From Aeromicrobium sp. Leaf350 (GTDB lineage: Bacteria; Actinomycetota; Actinomycetes; Propionibacteriales; Nocardioidaceae), in the NCBI RefSeq assembly GCF_916858655.1, contig NZ_CAKASL010000001.1, positions 310,001 through 374,000 on the forward strand: a DNA stretch of 64,000 nt, given 5' to 3'. This document shows positions 52,600 to 59,974 of this stretch, piece after piece. Below the pieces are notes generated by a model. The model had not been told where the DNA came from. It made no database searches and saw only the letters and a program-made list of their open reading frames with translations. The number at the start of each line of letters is the position of its first letter. Within the stretch, counting starts at the first letter, position 1. The translations under genes were made by a program, and so were the position numbers.

Positions 52600-53289
52600 A
52601 TGAGCTACGACCCGAACACCCCGCCGCCGTCCGGCAACTACCCGCCGGGGCAGGCCTCGCCGCCCCCCGGTGGAGGCTTCCCGCCCCCGGGTGGAGGCTT
52701 CCCGCCCCCCGGTGGTGGCGGATTCCCGCCTCCCGGCGGCCCCACCCCGCCCAACGGTGGTGGAGGCGGCTCGAAGACCGGCCTGATCATCGGCATCGTC
52801 GTCCTCGCCGTGCTGCTGCTCGGTGGCGGCGCGACGGCCGCCGTGCTGCTGCTCAGCGGTGGCGACGACGACAAGGACACGGACACGCGCTCGAGCACCG
52901 AGCCGACCGACGACCCGACCGACGAGCCCACCGATGACGACGAGGACGAAGAGGTCGATCTCGACGACGGCCCGTGGGTCGACACGGTCGAGGACTTCAC
53001 CGTCGCGTACTACGACGGCGACTGCGCCGCCCTCCTCGAGATCGCCCCGGGCAACTGGCCGGACGAGGCAACCTGCCTCGGCGACCTGAACTCGGAGAAC
53101 TTCTCGCTCGACGACTACGACATCACCACGACGTCGCTCGACGACGAGCAGGACCCGACCGAGGCGACCGTCGAGATCGAGTACTCGATCTCCGACGACA
53201 CCTCGGGCGCCGAGGAGAACTACGTCACGACCTTCACGATCACGGACGACGGCAGCAACTGGGTCGTCACCGACTTCCGTACCGCCTGA
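52600..53289 (+). CDS. Pro/Gly-rich membrane-anchored acidic protein (paralogue 2)
   Basis: This 229-residue protein repeats the design of its upstream neighbour: a PPPGGGF-type repeat tail, KTGLIIGIVVLAVLLLGGGA membrane helix, an acidic linker (DDPTDEPTDDDEDEE), and a domain with the same YYDGDCAALLEIAPG segment and a Cys pair. The shared TGLIIGIV and DGDCA blocks show duplication. The 52-bp gap after the first gene suggests co-transcription. A very strong hairpin (53309-53349) follows. The function is unknown. Confidence 0.75.
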   Translation: MSYDPNTPPPSGNYPPGQASPPPGGGFPPPGGGFPPPGGGGFPPPGGPTPPNGGGGGSKTGLIIGIVVLAVLLLGGGATAAVLLLSGGDDDKDTDTRSSTEPTDDPTDEPTDDDEDEEVDLDDGPWVDTVEDFTVAYYDGDCAALLEIAPGNWPDEATCLGDLNSENFSLDDYDITTTSLDDEQDPTEATVEIEYSISDDTSGAEENYVTTFTITDDGSNWVVTDFRTA

Positions 53290-53308
53290 GGTTCGAGCGT
53301 CAGCTCAC

Positions 53309-53349
53309 GACTCCGCCCCGGCCACGCATCGCGTGGCCGGGGCGGAGTC
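53309..53349. terminator. Perfect 19-bp hairpin shared by two convergent genes
   Basis: A 19-bp stem with a 3-nt loop (left arm 53309-53327 beginning GACTCCGCCCC; right arm 53331-53349). It lies 20 bp after the plus-strand paralogue stop, and its right edge contains the stop codon of the minus-strand zinc-knuckle gene. It fits a bidirectional terminator. Confidence 0.85.
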
Positions 53350-53533
53350 ACGTCCAGACCTGGCCCCTGCGTCTCCCCCACGCGGCAGCAGAGGCACTGG
53401 AGGTGAGGTGCCAAGCGCCGCGGCACTCTGCGCACGGATAGACGGCTCGTTCCACGCGGCCCTTGCGGCGCATGGCGTCGAGCGCGCGGACGGCGTGCCA
53501 TCGACTCGGAAACGACTTCTTTGAACAGCCCAT
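53348..53533 (-). CDS. Small zinc-knuckle-like protein
   Basis: This 61-residue protein reads MGCSKKSFPSRWHAVRALDA, then YPCAECRGAWHLTSS. The YPC-x2-C-x3-WHLTS pattern is found in small actinobacterial and phage proteins that bind one zinc ion, together with a Cys near the N-terminus. GAGGAG lies 7 nt before the ATG, a good ribosome-binding site. The stop overlaps the shared terminator hairpin. The exact role is unknown; nucleic-acid binding is possible. Confidence 0.65.
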   Translation of the reverse strand: MGCSKKSFPSRWHAVRALDAMRRKGRVERAVYPCAECRGAWHLTSSASAAAWGRRRGQVWT

Positions 53534-53786
53534 CGCGGGCTCCTCTCAACAGGTTTCGATGAGAGGTGCCCGTCCGACTTGAATGTCGTCGACACCACGG
53601 CGCCCGGCTAAATCCGTAGAGGCACTCGCGATGGATCGCGCTTCTCGCCCAGGCTACGACCGATCCGTGGCCGATGTCGATAGCCAGTATTCGCGCGACA
53701 GTCCACGCCACTGTGGCCCGGGACGGACCGTGACGATGTCTGGTGGTTGCTGCTCGGTACGAGTCCGCATCAGGAAGAATCAGCCC

Positions 53787-53951
53787 ATGACGTACAAGCC
53801 CGGCGATCTGGTTCGGTACACGGCCGCTCCGGTCTTCGACGGAGTGATCGACACGGGCGACATCGGTGTGGTGACTCGGGTGGTCGACGGGTGGGTCCAC
53901 GCGGTGTGGCCGTCGGGCGTCAAGGGCAGTGTTCCGACGTCCAACGTCTAA
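53787..53951 (+). CDS. Small SH3/KOW-like protein
   Basis: This 54-residue protein (MTYKPGDLVRYTAAPVFDGV followed by DTGDIGVVTRV and VHAVWPSG) has the alternating strand pattern of a small SH3-like barrel, common in actinobacterial 'DUF' proteins of this length. AGGAAG lies 9 nt before the ATG. It precedes the first palindromic repeat copy. No function is known. The 253-bp stretch 53534-53786 upstream contains no other gene that I can support. Confidence 0.55.
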   Translation: MTYKPGDLVRYTAAPVFDGVIDTGDIGVVTRVVDGWVHAVWPSGVKGSVPTSNV

Positions 53952-53984
53952 CGGGCACGGCGAACCTGAGAGCCACGGAGCCGG

Positions 53985-54034
53985 CCGAGGTTTCGAGGCT
54001 CGCATCGCAGGCGGCGTTCGCACCTCAACCGGCG
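53985..54034. repeat. Interspersed palindromic repeat, copy 1
   Basis: CCGAGGTTTCGAGGCTCGC begins the unit and CACCTCAACCGGCGG ends it, with a variable middle; the arms are partly self-complementary. A second copy is at 58583-58633. The TGA stop of the TadG-like gene (54025-54027 on the minus strand) lies inside the unit. Confidence 0.8.
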
Positions 54035-54441
54035 GGTGGTGGTGCGGGGCGGAGCTGGCCTGAGGCCTCGGCGACGATCGTGGTCGCGCCGGCGAGGCCG
54101 GGTGGTGCGAGCGGTAGCGTGATGTCGCGCTCGAGGCGGACGGTGACGGTGTCGTCACTGAGCCGAACGTCGACCACGCGCACTCCTGGCGACCCGGCGA
54201 CGTGGTCGGCCACGCGAGCGCGAGCCGCTGCGGGGTCGATCGTCGTGACGCCCGAGGTGTAGAAGGCGTCGAGGTCGAGCGCGTCGGACGCGGCGATGAC
54301 GGCACCGTCGGCGAGACCGTTGAGCCGTTGCCGCTCGAGAAAGGCGTCGGAGGCGTTGATGACGACGACCCCGAGCAGGCCGAGGACGGCGAAGAAGCCG
54401 ACCGTGACGAGCGTGATCTGCCCTCCGTCGCGCCTCCTCAC
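54025..54441 (-). CDS. TadG-like pilus-assembly protein
   Basis: This 138-residue protein has one N-terminal membrane helix (ITLVTVGFFAVLGLLGVVVI) preceded by a short basic, Asp-Gly-Gly-containing head. It continues as an extracytoplasmic domain (FLERQRLNGLADGAVIAASD; VRVVDVRLSDDTVTVRLERD). This matches the TadG/Rv3654c group. GTG 54441 overlaps the upstream tadE-like stop by 4 bp. It is the last gene of the tad operon and ends inside the palindromic repeat. Confidence 0.82.
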   Translation of the reverse strand: MRRRDGGQITLVTVGFFAVLGLLGVVVINASDAFLERQRLNGLADGAVIAASDALDLDAFYTSGVTTIDPAAARARVADHVAGSPGVRVVDVRLSDDTVTVRLERDITLPLAPPGLAGATTIVAEASGQLRPAPPPAG

Positions 54442-54875
54442 GGTCGGCCCTCGCGGTAAGTGCCGTAGGCCTCGACGTGGGTCGCGTCGACCGTGAGCAC
54501 ACCGATGCTCTCGCCGAGCACGGACGGCAGCAGTGGCAGCGGTTGGTCGACCGTCACGACCACCCGCACGCTCGAGCCGGGCTGTAGGCAGTCGGACGGC
54601 GTGGGCCGGCACTCGACGTCGACCTGCGCGTCCGTGACGTCGTGGTCGGCCAGAGCCACGAGGGCTGCCTGCTCGGCCCGCGCCTGACCAGTCACGACGT
54701 CCGGCGCGCGCACGAACGCGTGCCCGGCGGCCTGGCTGGCGGAGGAGACGGCGAAGGCGGCCCGCTGCGCCTCGAACACCGACAGCAGCAGGTAGACGAG
54801 CGGCACGATCAGCAGGACCGTCAGCCACACGAGCTCGACCGTGGCGGCGCCGCGCTCGCACCTCCCCCGCCTCAC
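54438..54875 (-). CDS. TadE-like pseudopilin protein
   Basis: This 145-residue protein has the TadE signature: basic leader, ERGAATVELVWLTVLLIVPL in which E follows the short processing-type sequence, one membrane helix, and a periplasmic-type domain with a Cys pair (VECRPTPSDCLQPG). GTG 54875 overlaps the upstream tadE-like gene by 4 bp. It helps to assemble Flp-type pili and is paralogous to its neighbour. Confidence 0.83.
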   Translation of the reverse strand: MRRGRCERGAATVELVWLTVLLIVPLVYLLLSVFEAQRAAFAVSSASQAAGHAFVRAPDVVTGQARAEQAALVALADHDVTDAQVDVECRPTPSDCLQPGSSVRVVVTVDQPLPLLPSVLGESIGVLTVDATHVEAYGTYREGRP

Positions 54876-55279
54876 GGCGCGACCTCGCTGACCGCGTGAC
54901 CCGTCACCTCGACGGTGAAGGCGGGTCCGAGGAGGCCGAGCGCTGGCACCTCGCTGACCACCGTGACCGCCACCCCCGGCGCTCCCGCGACCGTCGTCGG
55001 CGTGACCGAGACCTCCGTGACGAACCGGTCGCTGATGCCGGCGTCGACCTGCGCGCGCGTGCGCCGCTCCCCCGCTCCCGGAGGGGCGTCGAGCGCAGCT
55101 TGCGTGCGCGCACCCTCGGCCGCTGCGGCCGTCGTGACGTTGCGGACGTGCATCACGAGAGCGAGCTGCATGATGCCGAGCACGAGCGGGAGGACGAGCA
55201 GCATGACGAGCACGAAGTCGACCACGGCGGCACCACTCTCGGTGCTGCCGCGGCGAGCTCGGTGCCGCTGCTCAGCCAC
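54872..55279 (-). CDS. TadE-like pseudopilin protein
   Basis: This 135-residue protein shows the TadE pattern RGSTESGAAVVDFVLVMLLV, where the Glu-containing leader precedes a single membrane helix, then an Ala-rich helix and a beta-rich extracytoplasmic domain. GTG 55279 overlaps the upstream pilin-like gene by 8 bp. With the adjacent TadE-like gene it forms a duplicated minor-pilin pair. Confidence 0.85.
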   Translation of the reverse strand: MAEQRHRARRGSTESGAAVVDFVLVMLLVLPLVLGIMQLALVMHVRNVTTAAAAEGARTQAALDAPPGAGERRTRAQVDAGISDRFVTEVSVTPTTVAGAPGVAVTVVSEVPALGLLGPAFTVEVTGHAVSEVAP

Positions 55280-55451
55280 CGACCGACGCCAGCGCCTGCT
55301 CGAGGATGCGGGCGAGCTCCGGGCCGGCGATCGCCGTCAGGATGGCCACGATGCCCGCCGACATCACGGTGATCATGACCCAGCCGGGGACGTCTCCGTC
55401 CTCGCCGTGGTGCGGCGGTCTCAGCAACGGGGTGACGAGCTTGCGGGACAT
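55272..55451 (-). CDS. Flp pilin-like small membrane protein
   Basis: This 59-residue protein has a short hydrophilic leader (MSRKLVTPLLRPPHHGEDGD) and a single hydrophobic helix (VPGWVMITVMSAGIVAIL) followed by a short tail ending SVGG. Size and position between tadC and tadE match the Flp pilin of actinobacterial tad operons. The classic G/XXXXEY processing site is not obvious. GAGAGGA lies upstream of the ATG with 7-nt spacing. Confidence 0.75.
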   Translation of the reverse strand: MSRKLVTPLLRPPHHGEDGDVPGWVMITVMSAGIVAILTAIAGPELARILEQALASVGG

Positions 55452-55467
55452 GGCGGTTCCTCTCACA

Positions 55468-56373
55468 TCAGGACGTCAGGTGCAGGCCGACGAGGCCGGG
55501 GAAGAAGGCGAAGACGATCGTGACCGGGAGGATCGCGAAGACGACGGGGACCATCATGAGGACCTCACGACGACCGCCGGACTCGATGAGCGAGCGGCGG
55601 GCGGACTCGCGGACATCGGCGGACTGCGCGTGCAGGACGTCGATCAGCGGTGTGCCTCGCTCGACCGCTCCGGCCAGCGCCTCGGCGAAGCGGGCGATGC
55701 TGCCCACGCCCGTGCGCGAGGCGAGCGCGTCGAAGGCCTCGGCCACGGTGCCACCGGTGTGCACGTCGCCCATCACCCGCCGCAGCTCCTCGGCGAGCTC
55801 GCCGTGCGAGATGGTCGCGACCCGCTGGACCGCGGCCGCCGGGCTCTCGCCGGCTGCGACGGCCAGGGCGAGCATGTCGGCGACGGTCGGGAACTCCTGC
55901 TCCATCGAACGCTCGCGCTCGACCACCCGCCGCGTCAGGTCGTGGTCGCACCACCAGGCCGCGACAACGGTGACCGCCAGGCAGAAGACCAGGAGAGCGA
56001 CGGGCTGCACGGGCCGGCGCGCGGCGACCAGGAGCGACAGTGCGATCGCGGCGGCCGCACCCGCGCCTGCCCAGCGCAGCTGGCGGAGTCGGAAGTCCTC
56101 GAGGCGAAGCGCCGACCCGAGCCGGTCGAGCCTGCGCTGCACGTCGGCAGGACCACCGATCACGTCGGCCACCGCGGTGACGAGACGGCGGGCCTGGTCC
56201 GACCACGTCAGCCGGCCGGGATCGGAGACGGCCGGCGGCGCGACGTCACGCACGTAGGGAGCGACACGGTCGTAGAGCGCAGGCCGTCGGGTCCCGAGCC
56301 AGCCGGCGACGACCAGCACGGCACCCAGCGCGATGGCGCCGGTCAGGAGCCCGCCGGCGCCGGCGGGTGTCAT
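55468..56373 (-). CDS. tadC: TadC-like type II secretion/pilus membrane protein
   Basis: This 301-residue platform protein has membrane helices near the N-terminus (LLTGAIALGAVLVVAGWLG), in the middle (WAGAGAAAAIALSLLVAAR; VALLVFCLAVTVVAAWW) and at the end (LMMVPVVFAILPVTIVFAFF). The T2SF cytoplasmic domain (EQEFPTVADMLALAVAAGES; VAEAFDALASRTGVGSIARF) lies between. It overlaps the upstream tadB by 4 bp. It forms the inner-membrane base of the Flp pilus machine with TadB. Confidence 0.87.
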   Translation of the reverse strand: MTPAGAGGLLTGAIALGAVLVVAGWLGTRRPALYDRVAPYVRDVAPPAVSDPGRLTWSDQARRLVTAVADVIGGPADVQRRLDRLGSALRLEDFRLRQLRWAGAGAAAAIALSLLVAARRPVQPVALLVFCLAVTVVAAWWCDHDLTRRVVERERSMEQEFPTVADMLALAVAAGESPAAAVQRVATISHGELAEELRRVMGDVHTGGTVAEAFDALASRTGVGSIARFAEALAGAVERGTPLIDVLHAQSADVRESARRSLIESGGRREVLMMVPVVFAILPVTIVFAFFPGLVGLHLTS

Positions 56374-57197
56374 GCGAAGACCCTCCGCTCGGTCGGCAGG
56401 CGTCCGATCCGCATCATCAGCCGGTAGGCGACGGCACACACCACAGCCCCGCCCACCACGATGACGCCCCCCGTCGGCGTGGAGTAACGGTCGACCACCT
56501 CGGGCCGGCCCGCCATGCTGAGCAGCACGAGCCAGGGAGCCGCCGCGGCGATCCGCGCGCCGTTCACGGTCCAGGACTGACGCGCCTCGATCTCACCGCG
56601 GGTGCGGAGGTCGTCGCGCAGGAAGCCGGACAGGGATCGCAGCACCCGCCCGAGATCGTGCCCTCCGACGTGGCGCGTGAGCCTCAGGGCCTCCACGACG
56701 CGGTCGCCCGTGGGGTCGGCGAGCCGCACCTTGAGCCGGTCGAGGGCCTGGTCGAAGCGGCCCGACTCGCGGTGGTCACGGCCGAACAGCTCGAAGTACG
56801 GCCGCAGCTGCTCGGGGCCGCGACGCCCGAGGGCAGCCACCGCCTCGGGCAGCGACATGCCCGCGCGCACCGCAGCCGAGAGGTGGTCGACCGCGTCGGG
56901 CCACGCGGCACGGCGCTCACGCAGCTGCCGCTGCCGACGGGCGCGGCGGATCGCGCCCGGAAGCATCGAGGCGAGCAGAGCGACGCCGAGCCCGATCGTC
57001 GCCGCTCCCGTGACGCCGGCCACGAGCACCCCGGCCACTGCCGCACTTCCGAGCGCCAGACCCAGCTCGCGAGCAGGCACGCGTGACCGTTCGCGCGCGT
57101 TGCGTCGGCGGCTGATCGACGGCGCCTCGGGCGTCATCCACCACGAGGCGATCAGCGCGAGCCCGAGACCGATCACTAGGCCGACTAGCGCTCCCAC
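56370..57197 (-). CDS. tadB: TadB-like type II secretion/pilus membrane protein
   Basis: This 275-residue protein has an N-terminal helix (GLVIGLGLALIASWWM), a further helix pair, a T2SF-type helical domain (WPDAVDHLSAAVRAGMSLPE; GRDHRESGRFDQALDRLKV) and C-terminal helices (IAAAAPWLVLLSMAG; GGVIVVGGAVVCAVAYRL). GTG 57197 overlaps tadA by 13 bp and the end overlaps tadC by 4 bp. Its role is the platform partner of TadC. Confidence 0.87.
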   Translation of the reverse strand: MGALVGLVIGLGLALIASWWMTPEAPSISRRRNARERSRVPARELGLALGSAAVAGVLVAGVTGAATIGLGVALLASMLPGAIRRARRQRQLRERRAAWPDAVDHLSAAVRAGMSLPEAVAALGRRGPEQLRPYFELFGRDHRESGRFDQALDRLKVRLADPTGDRVVEALRLTRHVGGHDLGRVLRSLSGFLRDDLRTRGEIEARQSWTVNGARIAAAAPWLVLLSMAGRPEVVDRYSTPTGGVIVVGGAVVCAVAYRLMMRIGRLPTERRVFA

Positions 57198-58420
57198 GAG
57201 CGACCTCCCAGCAGTGAGTCGAGGTCGAGTCCCGCCCGCTCGAACGCCTCGGTGCGCACGGGTCGGCCCATGCCGCGCACGAGCTCGCCTCCCCGGCGCT
57301 CGAACACCACCTCGCTCTCGGCGCTTCCGGACTCGATGCGGCCGTTGACTGCGACGACCTCACGCACGGCGCGCTGCCCTCGCGAGTCCATCGCCGTGTG
57401 CACCACCAGGTCGACCGTGCTGGCGACCGTCGGCAGCACGAAGCCGATGCCGATGTTCTCGCCCGCGAGCAGCGGGAGGGTGCTGAGCTTCGCGAGCGCC
57501 TGTCGCGCCGAGCTCGCGTGGATTGATGCCAGGCCAGGCAGGCCCGAGTTCAGCGCCAGCAGGAGGTCGAGACACTCCGCGGCCCGGACCTCGCCGATGA
57601 TGAGGCGCGTCGGTCGCATGCGCAGCGACTCCTTGACGAGCGCCCGGAGGTCGATGCCACCGGTGCCCTCGAGCCCCGGCGCCCGGCACTGGAGCTGCAC
57701 CCAGTCGGGATGCGTGATCTGCAGCTCGTAGACCTCCTCGGCCGAGACGATGCGCTCGTGCCCCGGGATCGCGCCGGCCAGGCAGTTGAGCAACGTGGTC
57801 TTGCCCGCCTGGGTCGCGCCGGAGACGACGATGTTGAGGCCCGCGACCACCGCACCCCGCAGGAACCGGGCCGCCGCCGGATCGAGCGTGCCCAGATCGA
57901 CGAGCGCCTCGAGGTCGTGGGCGCGGGCCACGAACTTGCGGATGTTGACTGCGGTGAAGCCCTTCGAGATGCCGTCCAGCACGGCGTGCAGCCGGTGCCC
58001 GCCGGGGAGGTTGGCGTCGACGAACGGCTGGCTGACGTCGAGACGACGACCGGTGGAGCTCAGCATCCGTTCGACGAGCTCGCGGACGCCGTCAGCGGTG
58101 AGGATCGTGCTCGTGAGCTCGTGGCGTCCGCCCCGCGCGACGAAGACCCGGTCGGGCGCGTTGATCCAGATCTCCTCGATCGTGGGGTCGTCGAGGTAGG
58201 GCTGCAGCACCCCGAGACCGGCGACGTCGGCCACGAGCCGGGCGACCTCGGCGTCGGTCTCGTCGAGCGTGCGGACGGCTCCCGTGAGGCTGGCGCGCTC
58301 GTGGTCGGCCACGACGTCCTGCGCCGCCTGACGCACCGCTGCCGGGTCGGCACGCGGGTCGATGCGTCGCTCGCGCACCAGCTCGCGCACACGCGTCGTG
58401 AGGGTCGTCGCAGGATCCAT
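57185..58420 (-). CDS. tadA: TadA/CpaF secretion ATPase
   Basis: This 411-residue hexameric ATPase powers Flp pilus assembly. The N-terminal part (DPTIEEIWINAPDRVFVARG) and the ATPase domain with Walker A VSGATQAGKTTLLN near 210, the Asp box (RIVSAEEVYELQ), Walker B RPTRLIIGEVRAAE and the His box HASSARQALAKL are all intact. ATG 58420 is the first sensible start after the Pro-rich leader. It heads the seven-gene tad cluster. TadZ, CpaB and a prepilin peptidase are not in the window. Confidence 0.93.
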   Translation of the reverse strand: MDPATTLTTRVRELVRERRIDPRADPAAVRQAAQDVVADHERASLTGAVRTLDETDAEVARLVADVAGLGVLQPYLDDPTIEEIWINAPDRVFVARGGRHELTSTILTADGVRELVERMLSSTGRRLDVSQPFVDANLPGGHRLHAVLDGISKGFTAVNIRKFVARAHDLEALVDLGTLDPAAARFLRGAVVAGLNIVVSGATQAGKTTLLNCLAGAIPGHERIVSAEEVYELQITHPDWVQLQCRAPGLEGTGGIDLRALVKESLRMRPTRLIIGEVRAAECLDLLLALNSGLPGLASIHASSARQALAKLSTLPLLAGENIGIGFVLPTVASTVDLVVHTAMDSRGQRAVREVVAVNGRIESGSAESEVVFERRGGELVRGMGRPVRTEAFERAGLDLDSLLGGRSWER

Positions 58421-58582
58421 GACCGGTTCTTCCGTCGGAGGTGTGCGGAAACCGTGACGGGACGCCCGAGAACTCGGCAACCACCCAGGACTGCAATCAG
58501 GGGATAAACCGGCAGATGCTACGCAAGAGTCGCGAAATGCGACGGATGGGTCGCGTCACCATGTCCGTCTGCTGTGCACCGA

Positions 58583-58633
58583 CCGAGGTTTCGAGGCTCG
58601 CGCCCTAGCGGGCACTCACACCTCAACCACCGG
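58583..58633. repeat. Interspersed palindromic repeat, copy 2
   Basis: It shares CCGAGGTTTCGAGGCTCGC and CACCTCAACC with copy 1 at 53985, with a different middle. The TGA stop of the glutaminase gene (58623-58625 on the minus strand) falls at the same position in the unit as the TadG stop in copy 1. Confidence 0.8.
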
Positions 58634-59921
58634 ATGCTGCGAGGGCTTCGTCGAGGGAGTCGAAGACCTGGGGGACGTAGCCGTCGCGCGGGGTGTCGTC
58701 GCCGGGCTCGCTGACGTCGACGTCCGGGTCGGGCAGGAGGCCGTCAGGGTCGACGAGGCGGACCTCGTGACCGTCGATGCGGAGGCGGCGGACGCCCTCC
58801 AGGAGCATCCGGCGGGCGACGTCGTGCACGCGGTGGACGCGGTGGAGGTCGAGGACGACGACGCCGTCGCCCTCCGGCTCGGCCTCGAGCCCGCGCAGCA
58901 CCCGCTCGGACTCCACGAAGCGCAGGTCGCCGGCCAGCTCGTGCACCGACGGCTCACCGTCGTCACGCACCCGCGGCGTGCGCACGACCGACCGAGCCGA
59001 CTCGGGCGCCTCCATGAGGTGCAGGCCCATGTCGGCCGACAGCCGCTCGAACACCCGCACGCCGCGGCTGCTGTTGCCGTGCTGGTCGAGGCGCGGCGAG
59101 AACACCGCGATGCCGACCTGGCCCGGCAGCACCCCGATCAGCCCGCCGGCCACGCCGCTCTTGGCGGGGATGCCGACCGTGGTCAGCCAGTCCCCCGCCG
59201 CGTCGTACATGCCGCACGTCGCCATGACGCTGAGCACCTGACGCGTGACGGCCGGCTCCAGCACCCGCGTGCCGTCGGGCGACATGCCGTTGGCGGCCAG
59301 CGTCGCGGCCATGCGAGCGAGGTCCTCCACCGTGACCGAGACCGCGCACTGGCGCGTGTACCCGCGCACCACGTCGGCCGGGTCGTCCTCCAGCGTGCCG
59401 ACGGTCTTGAGCATGTAGGCGATCGCCATGTTGCGGTCGGCGGTGTCGAGCTCGGACTCGAACACGCCCTCGTCGACCGACAGCTCACGCCCCGCGAGGC
59501 GGGAGTACAGCTCGAGGATGCGCTCGAACCGCTTCGGCGCGTCTCCGCCCTCGACGAGAGCGTGGGCCGCGATCGCACCCGCGTTGATCATCGGGTTGCG
59601 GGGGCGCCCGGTCGACGGCTCCAGCGAGATCTCGTTGAACGCGTCGCCCGACGGCTCGACGTCGATCCGCTCGAGCACCCCCTCGAGCCCGAGGTCGGTG
59701 ATCGCGAGCGCGTAGGTGAAGGGCTTGGAGATCGACTGGATCGAGAACTCCACGTCGGCGTCGCCCGCGCTGTAGACCTGCCCGTCGAGTGTCGCGATCG
59801 CCACGGCCAGCCGATCGGGATCGGCCTGCGCCAGCTCCGGGATGTAGTCGGCCACCGCGCCGTCGTCCTCGCCACAGATGTCGAGGAGCTCGGTCAGGTA
59901 GTCGTTCATCGGCGCCTTCAT
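58623..59921 (-). CDS. glsA: Glutaminase A with C-terminal STAS-like domain
   Basis: This 432-residue protein has a complete serine-dependent glutaminase domain (about 1-305) that turns glutamine into glutamate and ammonia: the Ser63-Lys66 pair in IQSISKPFTY, RNPMINAGAI, ELDTADRNMAIAYMLK and SGVAGGLIGVLPG. A C-terminal extension (about 330-425) resembles a STAS domain (VVVLDLHRVHRVHDVARRML). STAS-tailed glutaminases are known in actinobacteria; the tail probably regulates or oligomerises the enzyme. Start is ATG 59921 or 59909. Its stop lies inside the palindromic repeat. Confidence 0.92.
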   Translation of the reverse strand: MKAPMNDYLTELLDICGEDDGAVADYIPELAQADPDRLAVAIATLDGQVYSAGDADVEFSIQSISKPFTYALAITDLGLEGVLERIDVEPSGDAFNEISLEPSTGRPRNPMINAGAIAAHALVEGGDAPKRFERILELYSRLAGRELSVDEGVFESELDTADRNMAIAYMLKTVGTLEDDPADVVRGYTRQCAVSVTVEDLARMAATLAANGMSPDGTRVLEPAVTRQVLSVMATCGMYDAAGDWLTTVGIPAKSGVAGGLIGVLPGQVGIAVFSPRLDQHGNSSRGVRVFERLSADMGLHLMEAPESARSVVRTPRVRDDGEPSVHELAGDLRFVESERVLRGLEAEPEGDGVVVLDLHRVHRVHDVARRMLLEGVRRLRIDGHEVRLVDPDGLLPDPDVDVSEPGDDTPRDGYVPQVFDSLDEALAASGG

Positions 59922-59974
59922 GCCCCGATGCTGTCACGCCACGAACCGTCCGAGCCGCACGGCAGGATGACCTC

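Noticed and set aside
55272..55451. Classic Flp pilin EY cleavage site
   Set aside because: The residues before the helix do not fit G/XXXXEY; the pilin call rests on size, position and a single helix.
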